NCBI GenBank assembly: GCA_964493245.1
Contig: CAZBNB010000026.1
Coordinates: forward strand, 1 to 35,317
Length of the DNA: 35,317 nt
From: CAZBNB01 sp964493245
Lineage (GTDB): Bacteria; Pseudomonadota; Gammaproteobacteria; Legionellales; Legionellaceae
Direction: 5' to 3'
Part shown: positions 24,501 through 32,118 of the stretch, piece after piece
Numbering within the stretch: the stretch's first letter is position 1
Layout: each line of letters opens with the position of its first letter
Notes under the pieces: generated by a model
What the model saw: the letters and a program-made list of their open reading frames with translations, nothing else
What the model was told of the DNA's origin: nothing
Database searches by the model: none
Position numbers and translations under genes: made by a program

Positions 24501-24749
24501 CAAGTCGATATGGCGACGCGGATTATCGATCGCACATTTATAGAAAAAGGCACGCGTTGGATTGTTGATTTCAAAACTGGACATGCAGATGAACAGACGC
24601 AACAAAAATATCGTCAACAAGTTGATGCTTATGCTAGAATCTTCTCTCAAATACATCGCGGCCCTATTGGTTGCGGATTATATTTTTTAGCAACAGCTCA
24701 ATGGATTTCATGGCAATATGTGCATGACGATTTACCTGAGCTGGTATAA
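21513..24749 (+). CDS. AddA-like UvrD-family helicase-nuclease
   Basis: The protein has 1078 residues. Superfamily 1A helicase motifs: QAPAGSGKTEIL with Walker lysine K32, ALTFTRKAANEMRERI, LLIDEFQDTSIQQFQLL with D411-E412, VGDPMQSIYRFRSAEV, LQVMTIHKSKGLEFDCVMLP and LLYVAATRAKRRLYLY. The C-terminus has a RecB-type PD-(D/E)XK nuclease: GTVTHDLLRWIA, then IVDFKTG with D1019 and K1021, then QVDAYARIF. This architecture fits AddA, the recombinational repair subunit that processes double-strand ends. No AddB gene adjoins it; the partner may lie elsewhere. Its ATG overlaps the lysAC stop (TAATG), so the two are coupled although functionally unrelated. Confidence 0.88.
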   Translation: MAITTLQDGAQRQQATDPSCSYIVQAPAGSGKTEILTQRYLRLLGTVQYPEQIIALTFTRKAANEMRERILTALQHAAQNGPVDSEHQRTTRQYALEALTRDRQFSWQLLKQPSRLRIMTIDALCQMLVHAIPFEGQHIHYAELCDKPQIYYLQAARNCFQFTLEHPDYQHAIELLLTHLDNRQDKLIQLFCDLLTNREQWLTLLYQAKHQDKAVFEAAIAQIEKHELSRFINSVPQILSIEMLGIVRTLLDITGATSSLQKVDSLASFNSQMAEELASLLLTSQDKLRKAFDHHVGLKRELCTDDMYKQLKQRSQAILAELEMYPDFVDSLCRVRGLPDPHYDLKQWDVLQALFQILPLLVAHLSILFTEHNSVDFASISEQALLALGNQEQPTDLALYLDYRIQHLLIDEFQDTSIQQFQLLTQLVQGWEAQDGRTLFIVGDPMQSIYRFRSAEVGLFLRAQKEGIGPVRLISLAFTCNFRSTITIVNWINQQFKAIFPKQADIESGAVSFHASTPVKTALNETFVEAMQWDNKAAEADGIVECVRKELETYPHDNIAILVRSRHQLKHIIQCLRKHHIAFQGIDIDLLANLPHIRDMYSLTEALLMPANRLAWLTVLRSPWCGLSLADIHVIANFNRNKSIYWAMLNTKKISLSSEGHQRVEYVAAVLHQALQCRHRKTLVEWLMETSNALHVNAILTPSQQTDLEQFWVLLERFDKQGLITDLVLFKQELESLYSQHVTPARLQVMTIHKSKGLEFDCVMLPGLGAKSAQRNTPLFRWLKLPSNQGEPTLLLSPIKAADEEVCPLYDYLGHIEAEKEYYESQRLLYVAATRAKRRLYLYDHHDNLRQNSFKALLKSHSFNTIKIEPEQDSHTPALPKRCYLPNVFYEKNSQITVQTHFSQPSINHQISHLIGTVTHDLLRWIATYHPDKTQNIPWHLAENLLRQHGFTDDILTDAMTQIRQQIQHLLTDPIGQWIMQPHENEQNEYALLIKEQVDMATRIIDRTFIEKGTRWIVDFKTGHADEQTQQKYRQQVDAYARIFSQIHRGPIGCGLYFLATAQWISWQYVHDDLPELV

Positions 24750-24971
24750 GTGTTCACGTGTTTTCATCGTGAAAAAAGATAATTGCTCGCTGCGTATTAA
24801 TAGTTTGACGCCTCTTGAACGAAAAAATAGGACTGAAAAAATACCGAGCTCTTTGTTAAAAATAATTTAAATTCGGTCTGAGCACTTTCATTAAAATTAT
24901 TTTTTGCCTCGCTCTTAGTATTGTTTGTAAGCTCCGTCAAAAAGTGAGGCCTATATTTTGATGCAAATAAT

Positions 24972-25862
24972 ATGAACTTTGACATAAACGCCAAAAACTC
25001 TCCTGCTATTGAAACCATGATTAGCGCTGCATCTGTCATGTTCTCAGCTTTTGTCGGTCTAGTGATATCTCATCCTCTTGATCGAGCCTCATTTTTGGCA
25101 GCGGCGAATAAGCGTTCTTTTTTTACAAAAGAAAACTTTAAAAATCCTTATCAAGGTTTTGTACAAACAGCCACTTACAAATCTGCGATGGGAAGCCCTA
25201 TGTACTTTTTTTTATTAGATAATATCTCGTCGATATTAAAACCGTATTTGTCTGACAAAACGGATCCGATTACACAAACCTCTTGGATTGCTTTTGGTGT
25301 GGGTGCAACACATGGTTTTTTTTCGACAATTCCTTTGACTGTAAAGTCGTATCTATGGGCAGCGCCAGATGCTAAAACTTTTTGGATACAAAATTTTTTA
25401 AAAATCTATCAAACCGCAGGCTCCAAACGTTTATATTCCGCTATGCCTGCCATTGTGGGACGCGATGCGTTGAATGCTTTGGTATATGAATATGTACGGC
25501 AAAAGGTAAAGAGCCATGAAAATAAAGTTTTTCTTTTTAAATATCATTTTTTATGTAACGCCTTAGGCGCAATGACCGCTATTGTTTGCTCATCTCTTTT
25601 CAATTATATACGTCAATTACAACTTGCCACGCCATTAAACGAACAACCTAAAACGGGTATTCAACTCTTAAAAGAGCTATATGTAGAATCAAAAAACAAC
25701 AAAGCGATTGCAGAACAAAGCATGTTTATCATAAAAAGATTACAACTCCCAATCAGTCTACTTAGATTCGGCTTCTTGATCCCTGTGTTTCAAGAATCAT
25801 ATTTATTCTGCAAGGATCAAATCCATCAAAAACTAGAAAATCATCAAAAAATGTACCCGTAA
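24972..25862 (+). CDS. Mitochondrial carrier family (SLC25-like) protein
   Basis: The protein has 296 residues, the usual length for mitochondrial carriers. Three related segments are visible. Repeat 1: SHPLDRASF (P35, D37), then YQGFVQTA at 60 and MYFFLLDNI. Repeat 2: STIPLTVKSYLW (P121, K125), then FLKIYQTAGSKRLYSAMP at 142-159, GRDALNALVYEYVRQKV. Repeat 3 is weak: SSLFNYIRQLQL. These follow the Px(D/E)xx(K/R) plus aromatic-x-G layout, though some charged residues are replaced (S40, T123). Such carriers are eukaryotic; the known bacterial example is Legionella LncP, secreted by Dot/Icm and inserted into host mitochondria. A similar role is inferred. No strong ribosome-binding site is visible. 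Confidence 0.78.
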   Translation: MNFDINAKNSPAIETMISAASVMFSAFVGLVISHPLDRASFLAAANKRSFFTKENFKNPYQGFVQTATYKSAMGSPMYFFLLDNISSILKPYLSDKTDPITQTSWIAFGVGATHGFFSTIPLTVKSYLWAAPDAKTFWIQNFLKIYQTAGSKRLYSAMPAIVGRDALNALVYEYVRQKVKSHENKVFLFKYHFLCNALGAMTAIVCSSLFNYIRQLQLATPLNEQPKTGIQLLKELYVESKNNKAIAEQSMFIIKRLQLPISLLRFGFLIPVFQESYLFCKDQIHQKLENHQKMYP

Positions 25863-25867
25863 TCATT

Positions 25868-25917
25868 CAAAATTATCTTGGTTTTTTGCCGTGTCATCAA
25901 TTTCAACAGCCCCTAGC
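25868..25917. repeat. Diverged half-copy of the element at 7641-7743
   Basis: The segment shares GTGTCATCAAT exactly with 7695-7743 and is similar over about 50 bases (CAAATTAACC/CAAAATTATC, TTTTGGG/TTTTTTG, CAGCAGGCTCTA/CAACAGCCCCTA). The left arm is not recognisable. It lies between the carrier gene and tRNA-Arg. Confidence 0.4.
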
Positions 25918-25971
25918 TATTTCAAGACAAGAGCGCTAAAATTTCTAATTGCCAAGGTAGCTTTTATTTAA

Positions 25972-26048
25972 GTCCCAGTGGCGCAGCTGGATAGCGCGGC
26001 CCCCTCCTAAGGGGCAGGTCGCAAGTTCGAATCTTGCCTGGGACGCCA
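25972..26048 (+). tRNA. tRNA-Arg, anticodon CCT
   Basis: The sequence folds as a full cloverleaf: acceptor GTCCCAG/CTGGGAC, D-stem GCGC/GCGC, anticodon stem GCCCC/GGGGC with loop CTCCTAA (CCT at 26006-26008), T-stem GCAAG/CTTGC with TTCGAAT, discriminator G and encoded CCA at 26046-26048. It decodes AGG. This tRNA gene is a well-known class of integration target. It marks the left boundary of the AT-rich accessory segment. Confidence 0.97.
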
Positions 26049-26108
26049 TTGATAAATAAAGAGTTTTTCAAATAAATTTATTGGAAAAATGGTTGTATAC
26101 TTTTGCCT

Positions 26109-26126
26109 GGTGCCCATCTGGGTGCC
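26109..26126 (+). other. GGTGCC direct repeats just after tRNA-Arg
   Basis: GGTGCC occurs at 26109-26114 and again at 26121-26126, with CCCA/TGGG pairing between them. This GC-rich spot lies 60 bases past the tRNA in otherwise AT-rich DNA. It may be part of an attachment-site region or a remnant terminator. Nothing further supports a function. Confidence 0.25.
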
Positions 26127-26187
26127 TAAAAAATTTTGGTGAAATATAAATTGCTTTTAAATTACATAAGTAAAAGGTGTGGTAACA

Positions 26188-27036
26188 ATGAAACTTAATA
26201 TAACTAATAAAATGTCTAGCACAGAACTAAAACAAACCGTTTCGGATGCAAAACAGCACCTAAATGAAAATGACACGATCAATCCTGACATCAAAGATAT
26301 ATTATTTTCTGTCCTACACTATGTAGAGGATAACTTATGTAGCATGATTTCTTCCTACACAAAAGATACGAGTAGATATCATCAGGTCAATGAGATATTT
26401 AGATTAGGGATAGAATCCAGTAAGTCTTTAGACCACGAAAAGAAATTTTATGCTGATGTGCAAATACTTTTAGGTGGTATCTCTAATGAGAAAAGTAAAT
26501 TACGAGATACTTGTTTACCGATGACCATGCGCAATGAAGCAAAATTAATGCATGATTTAGAAGAAAATGAGCCCTCACATAAAAATGCAGTGAATGGAGT
26601 TATTTCAGCTTCAGTAGGATTAGGTTTCATGTCCTCTCTTCTCTCTCGAAATCCGTACTGGTTTGTAATGTCTTTATTTGTCTTTGTAGGCAAACTGACA
26701 CCTGCCACACCTTACAGATCTTCACCAAGTTTATTAGGTCAACTGGCATATGTTGATCCAACTATTCGACAATGGGGTAATCGTTTAAATCTGGCCGCAC
26801 CCGTTAACTTTGGTTATCGTATGTTAAACTTATTCAGTAAAAGCACTAATGCCGCTCTTAATATCGCAGAAAAAACGGTCGACAGAATAGAGCGCATAGC
26901 AGGGAGTCAAAACCATGTACGGTATGGATTTTTAGATCAAAACTCACAAAATTGTTTACAAATTACAAATGAAAGTGGAGATGATACTTCTTATGCTGCT
27001 CGACGATTAAGACAATCATCACAATTTACTGCATAA
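26188..27036 (+). CDS. Unknown protein with a central hydrophobic hairpin
   Basis: The protein is about 282 residues from the ATG at 26188, with AAAGG ten bases upstream; a GTG at 26179 is possible. The N-terminal 130 residues are helical and charged (MSSTELKQTVSDAKQHLNEN). Residues about 138-175 are hydrophobic (NGVISASVGLGFMSSLL; WFVMSLFVFVGKL), then a polar C-terminus with DRIERIAGSQNH and RRLRQSSQFTA. No signal peptide is present. I recognise no family. A soluble-hydrophobic hairpin-soluble layout is compatible with a membrane-targeted effector, but that is speculative. Confidence 0.65.
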   Translation: MKLNITNKMSSTELKQTVSDAKQHLNENDTINPDIKDILFSVLHYVEDNLCSMISSYTKDTSRYHQVNEIFRLGIESSKSLDHEKKFYADVQILLGGISNEKSKLRDTCLPMTMRNEAKLMHDLEENEPSHKNAVNGVISASVGLGFMSSLLSRNPYWFVMSLFVFVGKLTPATPYRSSPSLLGQLAYVDPTIRQWGNRLNLAAPVNFGYRMLNLFSKSTNAALNIAEKTVDRIERIAGSQNHVRYGFLDQNSQNCLQITNESGDDTSYAARRLRQSSQFTA

Positions 27037-27051
27037 TTTTATACCAAAAGT

Positions 27052-27107
27052 CCTCGGGCAACTCCTCTCCTTACTCCATGAGATAAGTGACGAATCCGAG
27101 GTTTTTT
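27052..27107 (+). terminator. Probable terminator after the unknown membrane-hairpin gene
   Basis: CCTCGG at 27052-27057 pairs with CCGAGG at 27096-27101, directly followed by six T residues (27102-27107), with A residues before the left arm extending the pairing. The loop is long (38 bases) and partly structured. Confidence 0.5.
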
Positions 27108-27121
27108 CAAAGGCTCAGCAA

Positions 27122-27519
27122 ATGAAAACAGAAAAACTATTTTCTTATGGCACGCTTCAATACGAAGCAGTACAACTTGCCAACTTTGGTCGTAAACTAG
27201 AAGGTTATAAAGATAAACTTCCTGGGTTTGCATTGTCTATGTTAGAAATTACTGATCCCGTTGTGATCGCAACAAGTGGCGAAACATTCCACCCTATTGT
27301 GGCTTATACAGGTGATTCAGCTGATGCTGTTGAAGGTATAGTGTGTTTGATGTGAGTGTTGATGAATTGAAACGCGCTGATGCATATGAGGTTGCGGATT
27401 ATAAGCGTATTGCAGTTAAGCTTGATTCTGGAATATCAGCCTGGGTTTATGTGAATTGTAGTGTTGTTATTGTTAGCGACGCCAAAGAAACCAGTGACAA
27501 TTGCATGATCAATTCGTAG
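27122..27519 (+). pseudogene. Gamma-glutamylcyclotransferase-like (AIG2 family) gene with frameshift
   Basis: The first frame gives MKTEKLFSYGTLQYEAVQ, then GYKDKLPGFAL and DAVEGIVCLM before a stop at 27353. The start LFSYGTL is the family signature for the substrate-binding loop. At the GTGTGT run near 27345 the frame is offset by two bases. Removing one GT continues the reading as VEGIVFDVSVDELKRADAYE and ADYKRIAVKL, ending at a TAG at 27517, a normal AIG2 C-terminal half with the catalytic Glu region. So a two-base (GT) insertion probably inactivated it. The family includes gamma-glutamylamine cyclotransferases. Confidence 0.82.
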
Positions 27520-27590
27520 TCAATATATCGTGTGTTCGATTCTACATCAACAGCATTAGTTAGAAAACTAAAGCCTTTTTGTGAGTTCTT

Positions 27591-30563
27591 ATGCACTTTA
27601 ATGAATATCAAAAAACGAAAAAAGAGTTGTACAAACGTTTTTCCGAACTAGTGGCCACAACTTTAAAGAACATTTTAACTGATGCTAATTTTGTCCCTCA
27701 ACAAATTCAGGCACGCGAAAAATCATTACAATCATTGTACAGAAAACTATTAGATAACAAGTTAACAAAATCACGAACAATTGAAAAAAAAATTAAAGAT
27801 TTGGCCGGCTGTAGAGTAATTTTCTATTATAACGATGATATGGAGTTATTTTTACGTTCTAATGTGATTGAGAAAGATTTTGAGATAGAACCAGAAAGTT
27901 ATAAATTATTTAATGCAACAGAAAGTCCTCGCTCATCAAATGATTGCTATACAGCAACAAGTCTTGTAATAAGCTTTAAAGTCGAAAAAACATTATTACC
28001 AGAATACTCAGAATTCTTAGGGTTGCGTTGTGAACTTCAAATAACTACATTATTAAATCACGCTTTTTCTGAAACTAATCACGATATTGCATATAAGAGA
28101 CCTGATGCCGAAGAATATGGGCAACGTATTGTTGATGATTTAGATAACGCGCTAAAAGAAGTGATGTTAAATTACTTGCTTCCAGCAGGCTATCAATTAC
28201 AAAAAATTCGTAGTACTTATCAGCGATTAATTGAAGGAAAAGAAATTTTAGATGGTATTTTTAGAGAAATAAAAACGTCAAAAGATAGAAATGAATTATA
28301 TGAATTATTGAATAAATATAAGACTTACGTTCTTCCCCACTATGATAATTATGAGAGAAAAATTGATGAAATATTGGACTTAACCAATCTTTCGTTAGAA
28401 ATGTCTCGCCAATTTAGTTATAAAGACATAGCGACACCTTCCGGTATATTTCCTGGTTATAAACATATTTATATTTTAGAAAAAGTTCTAGAAATATTGA
28501 ATTATGTAAGGTTTGTAGATCAAATAAAAATTTTTAATGCTTATATTTATTTTTATCAACACACCACTGAGCAAGAAGAAAAAAAACTAGTATTAAGCAG
28601 TCTCGAAACATTAATACAGTATACGGTGAAATCAACATATAATTTTTATTTAAGTGTATGCTCAGTTATAGCAAGTTGGGGAGATGATTCTTTTCATAAT
28701 TACAGAGAAATAATTGCCCAATCGGCAAAATTAATGTTGCAGATTGAGTTTAATGAATATAAGAATGATTTTGAAAGCACAAAAATTATACCACACCTAC
28801 TCGAAGTCAAGTCAGAACTAAAAAATATTCGAAAGGAGTCTATCCAGTTTTTAATTAAATTATTTTCATTAAGCCAGCACACATATCACAAAGTTGAAAT
28901 TATTAATATCTTTTCTAGCGGAACATGGCTGCCAAAAGAGTTTAATAATAAAACACTAATCTTGATAATAGAAAATATTATTCAAATTTTGATCTTTTTT
29001 GATGGTCTTCTACCTAACGAACAATTCGATGTTTTAATTCATATTGAAAACTATGTATTTAGCAAATATCAATTATTTAAATCTATTATTACAAAACATT
29101 TAAATGATAAAAAATTGGTTAATTTATATTCTGATTTTCAATCGCTCTCTCTAAAATTTGCCAACAAACTCAATGAAAATGATAGATACACTTTTTATAA
29201 ATTATTTATTGGATACAATTCTAAATTTCTAATTGAGTGGCAAGATGATGCGTTATCTTATCAAGAGAGGACGTGGTATCGAGAAAAAGAAATTGAAAAT
29301 GTTGTTAGTCAAATAAAAAAGGAAAACTACCCATTTTGGAAGGATATAATTAGCTTATGTGTTGATTCACAATTGCAGGATGGAACAACTTTTACTTATT
29401 TTATTAAATTTATCGATATGGTCGGTTGTATACATCCTGAACTCATTTATGAATTAATTATTAACAGCCCTTCTCGATTGAATAACTTTATTCCTTATTT
29501 TCTAAAATCGATTTATTTTGAAAATTTCCAATATAATGTCAAAACTCTAATATCAAACTGGATTAAAAAAGGAGAGTTTTTAGAGAGCTGTGCTCAATTG
29601 TTTATTTTGAAAAATGATGAGCCCATTGATGAAAAAATATTTTTAAATATTTTAAAAAAATCCACTCTAATGAATAATGTCAATGCTATTACTATGATTA
29701 TTAGAGCTTTTGTATCAGCATATACTCATGATCAAGCACATTTAATTTCAAAGATATTTTTACCCGCATTATTATCTTTAAAAAAATATCGAAATACAGA
29801 ATGGGTAGGAGTTGCAGCAAATAATATAGCAATCACCGAGATTTTAAATTATTTAACAGACGATCAGATTGATATAGTGCTTAATAGTTTAATTGATACC
29901 AAGGTGATCACTGATCAAATTGAGTCAATTTTATTTCCTATTTGCAAGAAATATCCCAGTAAAATTGTTAATTTTTTTGAAAAAAGATTCAATTTAAGAA
30001 ATGAACAATCATACGAGCCTATCCCATTTGTTTTTTACAAAATTCATGATTGTTTATCTGAAAATATAATTAGCTTAGATCTACTCTGTAACTGGTATTG
30101 TGGTAATTATCACGATTTTTTTGGAGATGGAGCAAAATTAATTAGTATAATTTATCAGAAATATACACAGCTAGTTGATTTAAAATTGAGAAAGTTATTG
30201 GAAAATAATTTTAAATTAAATCTTCCTATTGTTATGGCTATTTTAAGTTATTACAACGGTGGCCCTGAAATTCATCCTATTTGTAAAATGATTATAACAA
30301 ATCTATCAAAGAGCGATAAAAAGCTAAATGAACTACGTAGTATCATTTTAGGTGAGTCTTGGCTTATTAGCACACAAGGGCATTTTGGAGTAACACATTA
30401 TTATGAGGATAAAAAACAATTGTTAGATGTATGGTTTAAAGATGGAAATACAAAAATCGCCTCATTTGCCAATAAAACAATCAACATATTAAATAATAGG
30501 ATTGCTCATGCTAATCGTAGAGCAAGCCACGATGTAGCAATGAATAAATTAAATCATAAATAA
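27591..30563 (+). CDS. Large protein with N-terminal RelA/SpoT-type nucleotide pyrophosphokinase domain
   Basis: The protein has 990 residues. Residues about 1-215 match the RelA/SpoT synthetase domain: REKSLQSLYRK at 42-52, IKDLAGCRVIFYYNDD at 68-83 with the metal-binding Asp D70, DCYTATSLVISF with the G-loop-type Tyr Y120, and CELQITTLLNHAF at 147-159 with catalytic Glu E148, then HDIAYK at 164-169. Differences from housekeeping enzymes: the Arg of the EVQIRT motif is Thr, and the His of GYRSLH is Ser. There is no HD hydrolase domain. Residues 230-990 are Lys/Asn/Ile-rich alpha-helix, perhaps a repeat scaffold or sensor, with no recognised motif. Composition is very AT-rich. It may make (p)ppGpp or modify tRNA like toxic small alarmone synthetases. 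Confidence 0.82.
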   Translation: MHFNEYQKTKKELYKRFSELVATTLKNILTDANFVPQQIQAREKSLQSLYRKLLDNKLTKSRTIEKKIKDLAGCRVIFYYNDDMELFLRSNVIEKDFEIEPESYKLFNATESPRSSNDCYTATSLVISFKVEKTLLPEYSEFLGLRCELQITTLLNHAFSETNHDIAYKRPDAEEYGQRIVDDLDNALKEVMLNYLLPAGYQLQKIRSTYQRLIEGKEILDGIFREIKTSKDRNELYELLNKYKTYVLPHYDNYERKIDEILDLTNLSLEMSRQFSYKDIATPSGIFPGYKHIYILEKVLEILNYVRFVDQIKIFNAYIYFYQHTTEQEEKKLVLSSLETLIQYTVKSTYNFYLSVCSVIASWGDDSFHNYREIIAQSAKLMLQIEFNEYKNDFESTKIIPHLLEVKSELKNIRKESIQFLIKLFSLSQHTYHKVEIINIFSSGTWLPKEFNNKTLILIIENIIQILIFFDGLLPNEQFDVLIHIENYVFSKYQLFKSIITKHLNDKKLVNLYSDFQSLSLKFANKLNENDRYTFYKLFIGYNSKFLIEWQDDALSYQERTWYREKEIENVVSQIKKENYPFWKDIISLCVDSQLQDGTTFTYFIKFIDMVGCIHPELIYELIINSPSRLNNFIPYFLKSIYFENFQYNVKTLISNWIKKGEFLESCAQLFILKNDEPIDEKIFLNILKKSTLMNNVNAITMIIRAFVSAYTHDQAHLISKIFLPALLSLKKYRNTEWVGVAANNIAITEILNYLTDDQIDIVLNSLIDTKVITDQIESILFPICKKYPSKIVNFFEKRFNLRNEQSYEPIPFVFYKIHDCLSENIISLDLLCNWYCGNYHDFFGDGAKLISIIYQKYTQLVDLKLRKLLENNFKLNLPIVMAILSYYNGGPEIHPICKMIITNLSKSDKKLNELRSIILGESWLISTQGHFGVTHYYEDKKQLLDVWFKDGNTKIASFANKTINILNNRIAHANRRASHDVAMNKLNHK

Positions 30564-30602
30564 TGGTTTTTCGCCAATATATAAAAATATTAGCAATGTT
30601 CC

Positions 30603-31004
30603 TTATCCTTGCTCGATACAAAATTCTTGATCAGCGTCGTCTTTCTCAAAATAAGAACCTAAGTTAAAATGAGCAAAAACTCCATCTTCAAACGTAATTT
30701 TAGCAATTAACCATGGTTTAAATCCTTCCCTCTCACATGTAATACCCTCTCTCTCACAAAATACTAAAATTGATAAATTATCCTTAGCTCTTATAAATTT
30801 AACAATTATTAATTTTGGAGAATCATCATTATACGCAAACACAGCCCCAATTTTAAAATTCTGGAAATAATTATCAAGAGGAATTACTCCAATTTGTTCA
30901 GGACAGCAAGGAAAATAATATTTTGCTGACCATCTACATTGCATACACAATTTTGTTAAAGATTTTTCTAATTGATTAAAATTATTTAAATCACTAAATA
31001 CCAT
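30603..31004 (-). CDS. Unknown cysteine-rich small protein
   Basis: The protein has 133 residues. AGGA seven bases before the ATG supports the start. It holds CMQCRW and FPCCPEQ near residues 20-36, a possible metal site, and an internal near-repeat CEREGITCEREG around residues 83-94. It ends EFCIEQG. No signal peptide or membrane segment is seen. It is convergent with the RelA/SpoT-domain gene (stops 40 bases apart). I recognise no family. Confidence 0.6.
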   Translation of the reverse strand: MVFSDLNNFNQLEKSLTKLCMQCRWSAKYYFPCCPEQIGVIPLDNYFQNFKIGAVFAYNDDSPKLIIVKFIRAKDNLSILVFCEREGITCEREGFKPWLIAKITFEDGVFAHFNLGSYFEKDDADQEFCIEQG

Positions 31005-31108
31005 GATATTTCCTATTAGCTGAATACATGTGGTAATTTTGAAAAAAAATAATTGATGTGTCTCGGAATCAAAACTGTAAGATTTTACTCTGAAAAATAA
31101 ATGACCAA

Positions 31109-31990
31109 TTAAGAAGAAGAGACTGTTGCTTCACTCTTAAATTTTATATGATCACACATACTTAAAAGAGAACATATTGTGCCTTTATCAATTGCTCGAT
31201 TTACTAAATTAATGCTGTGAGCAATATCATCATCGGGATTGGTTAAATCACCAGTAACATTAGAAAAACGACCTTTAGGCCATATAAGCCTATGAATCCC
31301 TATATTCGTAAATTCAATTCTTTGTATTTTAAACCAGAGCCTTAAATCAAATACCGCTAATATTTTACTTTCTTGCCAGCGATCAAATTGAAATTGGATG
31401 CCTTGAATTTTACCAATCCATGTATTGAGTTTCTTTTTTAAAATTTTGATAGTGTCTTCTTTGGCATACGCAGGATCAATTGAGACAGATATACCACTTA
31501 AATATTCCATTTCTTTTTTGGGGCACCAACTATCCTGTTGGTAATTATCATGAAATGCACACCATGGTGTCTTGTACATTTCATGAAATGAGATCTGTTG
31601 TTCTCGTGATAAACCATCATCGTTGATAATTTTAGGTATAGCGCTTTCAAATGCTTCACGATTAGGATTATTTTTGTACCAATCTGTGTTTGTAAGTAAA
31701 TGATGCATTATGAGTATATCACTGACTGATGGGTATCTGATTGGCTGTGGTGGGGTACCTTCCAAGAAAATCTCAAGAAATTTTTCAATTTTTTTATCGA
31801 ATATGAATTCCAAAAAATATCGTTCTTGTTCCTTTAGAGGAAATTCATAAATGGAATGAGGCAGACCAATTTTATCGTGATTAAATTGATATCTTTTCCA
31901 AAGCTCATAAAGCCATTCTTCTGGAGTTCTGGTTTGATTATAAAATTCATCATCATACCATTTTGGTCTTGTTGTTAACTCTTTTATCAT
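31109..31990 (-). CDS. Unknown island protein
   Basis: The protein has 293 residues, soluble, rich in aromatic residues (KWYDDEFYNQTRTPEEWLYE at the start; WKRYQFNHDK; NTDWYKNNPNREAFE). The C-terminal half has KKKLNTWIGKIQGIQFQFDR, LWFKIQRIEF and IHRLIWPKG. The pattern of an N-terminal WYDxExY-like block is seen in some genes carried by integrative elements, but I cannot name the family. The gene lies between the small cysteine-rich gene (104 bases downstream) and the C-protein gene (128 bases upstream) on the same strand. Ribosome-binding site is weak. Confidence 0.62.
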   Translation of the reverse strand: MIKELTTRPKWYDDEFYNQTRTPEEWLYELWKRYQFNHDKIGLPHSIYEFPLKEQERYFLEFIFDKKIEKFLEIFLEGTPPQPIRYPSVSDILIMHHLLTNTDWYKNNPNREAFESAIPKIINDDGLSREQQISFHEMYKTPWCAFHDNYQQDSWCPKKEMEYLSGISVSIDPAYAKEDTIKILKKKLNTWIGKIQGIQFQFDRWQESKILAVFDLRLWFKIQRIEFTNIGIHRLIWPKGRFSNVTGDLTNPDDDIAHSINLVNRAIDKGTICSLLSMCDHIKFKSEATVSSS

Positions 31991-32118
31991 TTTTATTTCA
32001 TACTAACTCTATATTTCTTGTTGGCCAAGTATATTTGGTCGTATCAATTTGATCTACTCAAGCTTGATGAGATCTGCAACGTCTGGCATCTAATAATAAC
32101 GGTCGTTGGTTAACGAAA

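Noticed and set aside
24797..25039. 80-codon minus-strand frame overlapping the start of the carrier gene
   Set aside because: It is antisense to the carrier coding region and to an AT-rich inverted repeat (around 24858-24905), with no family resemblance.
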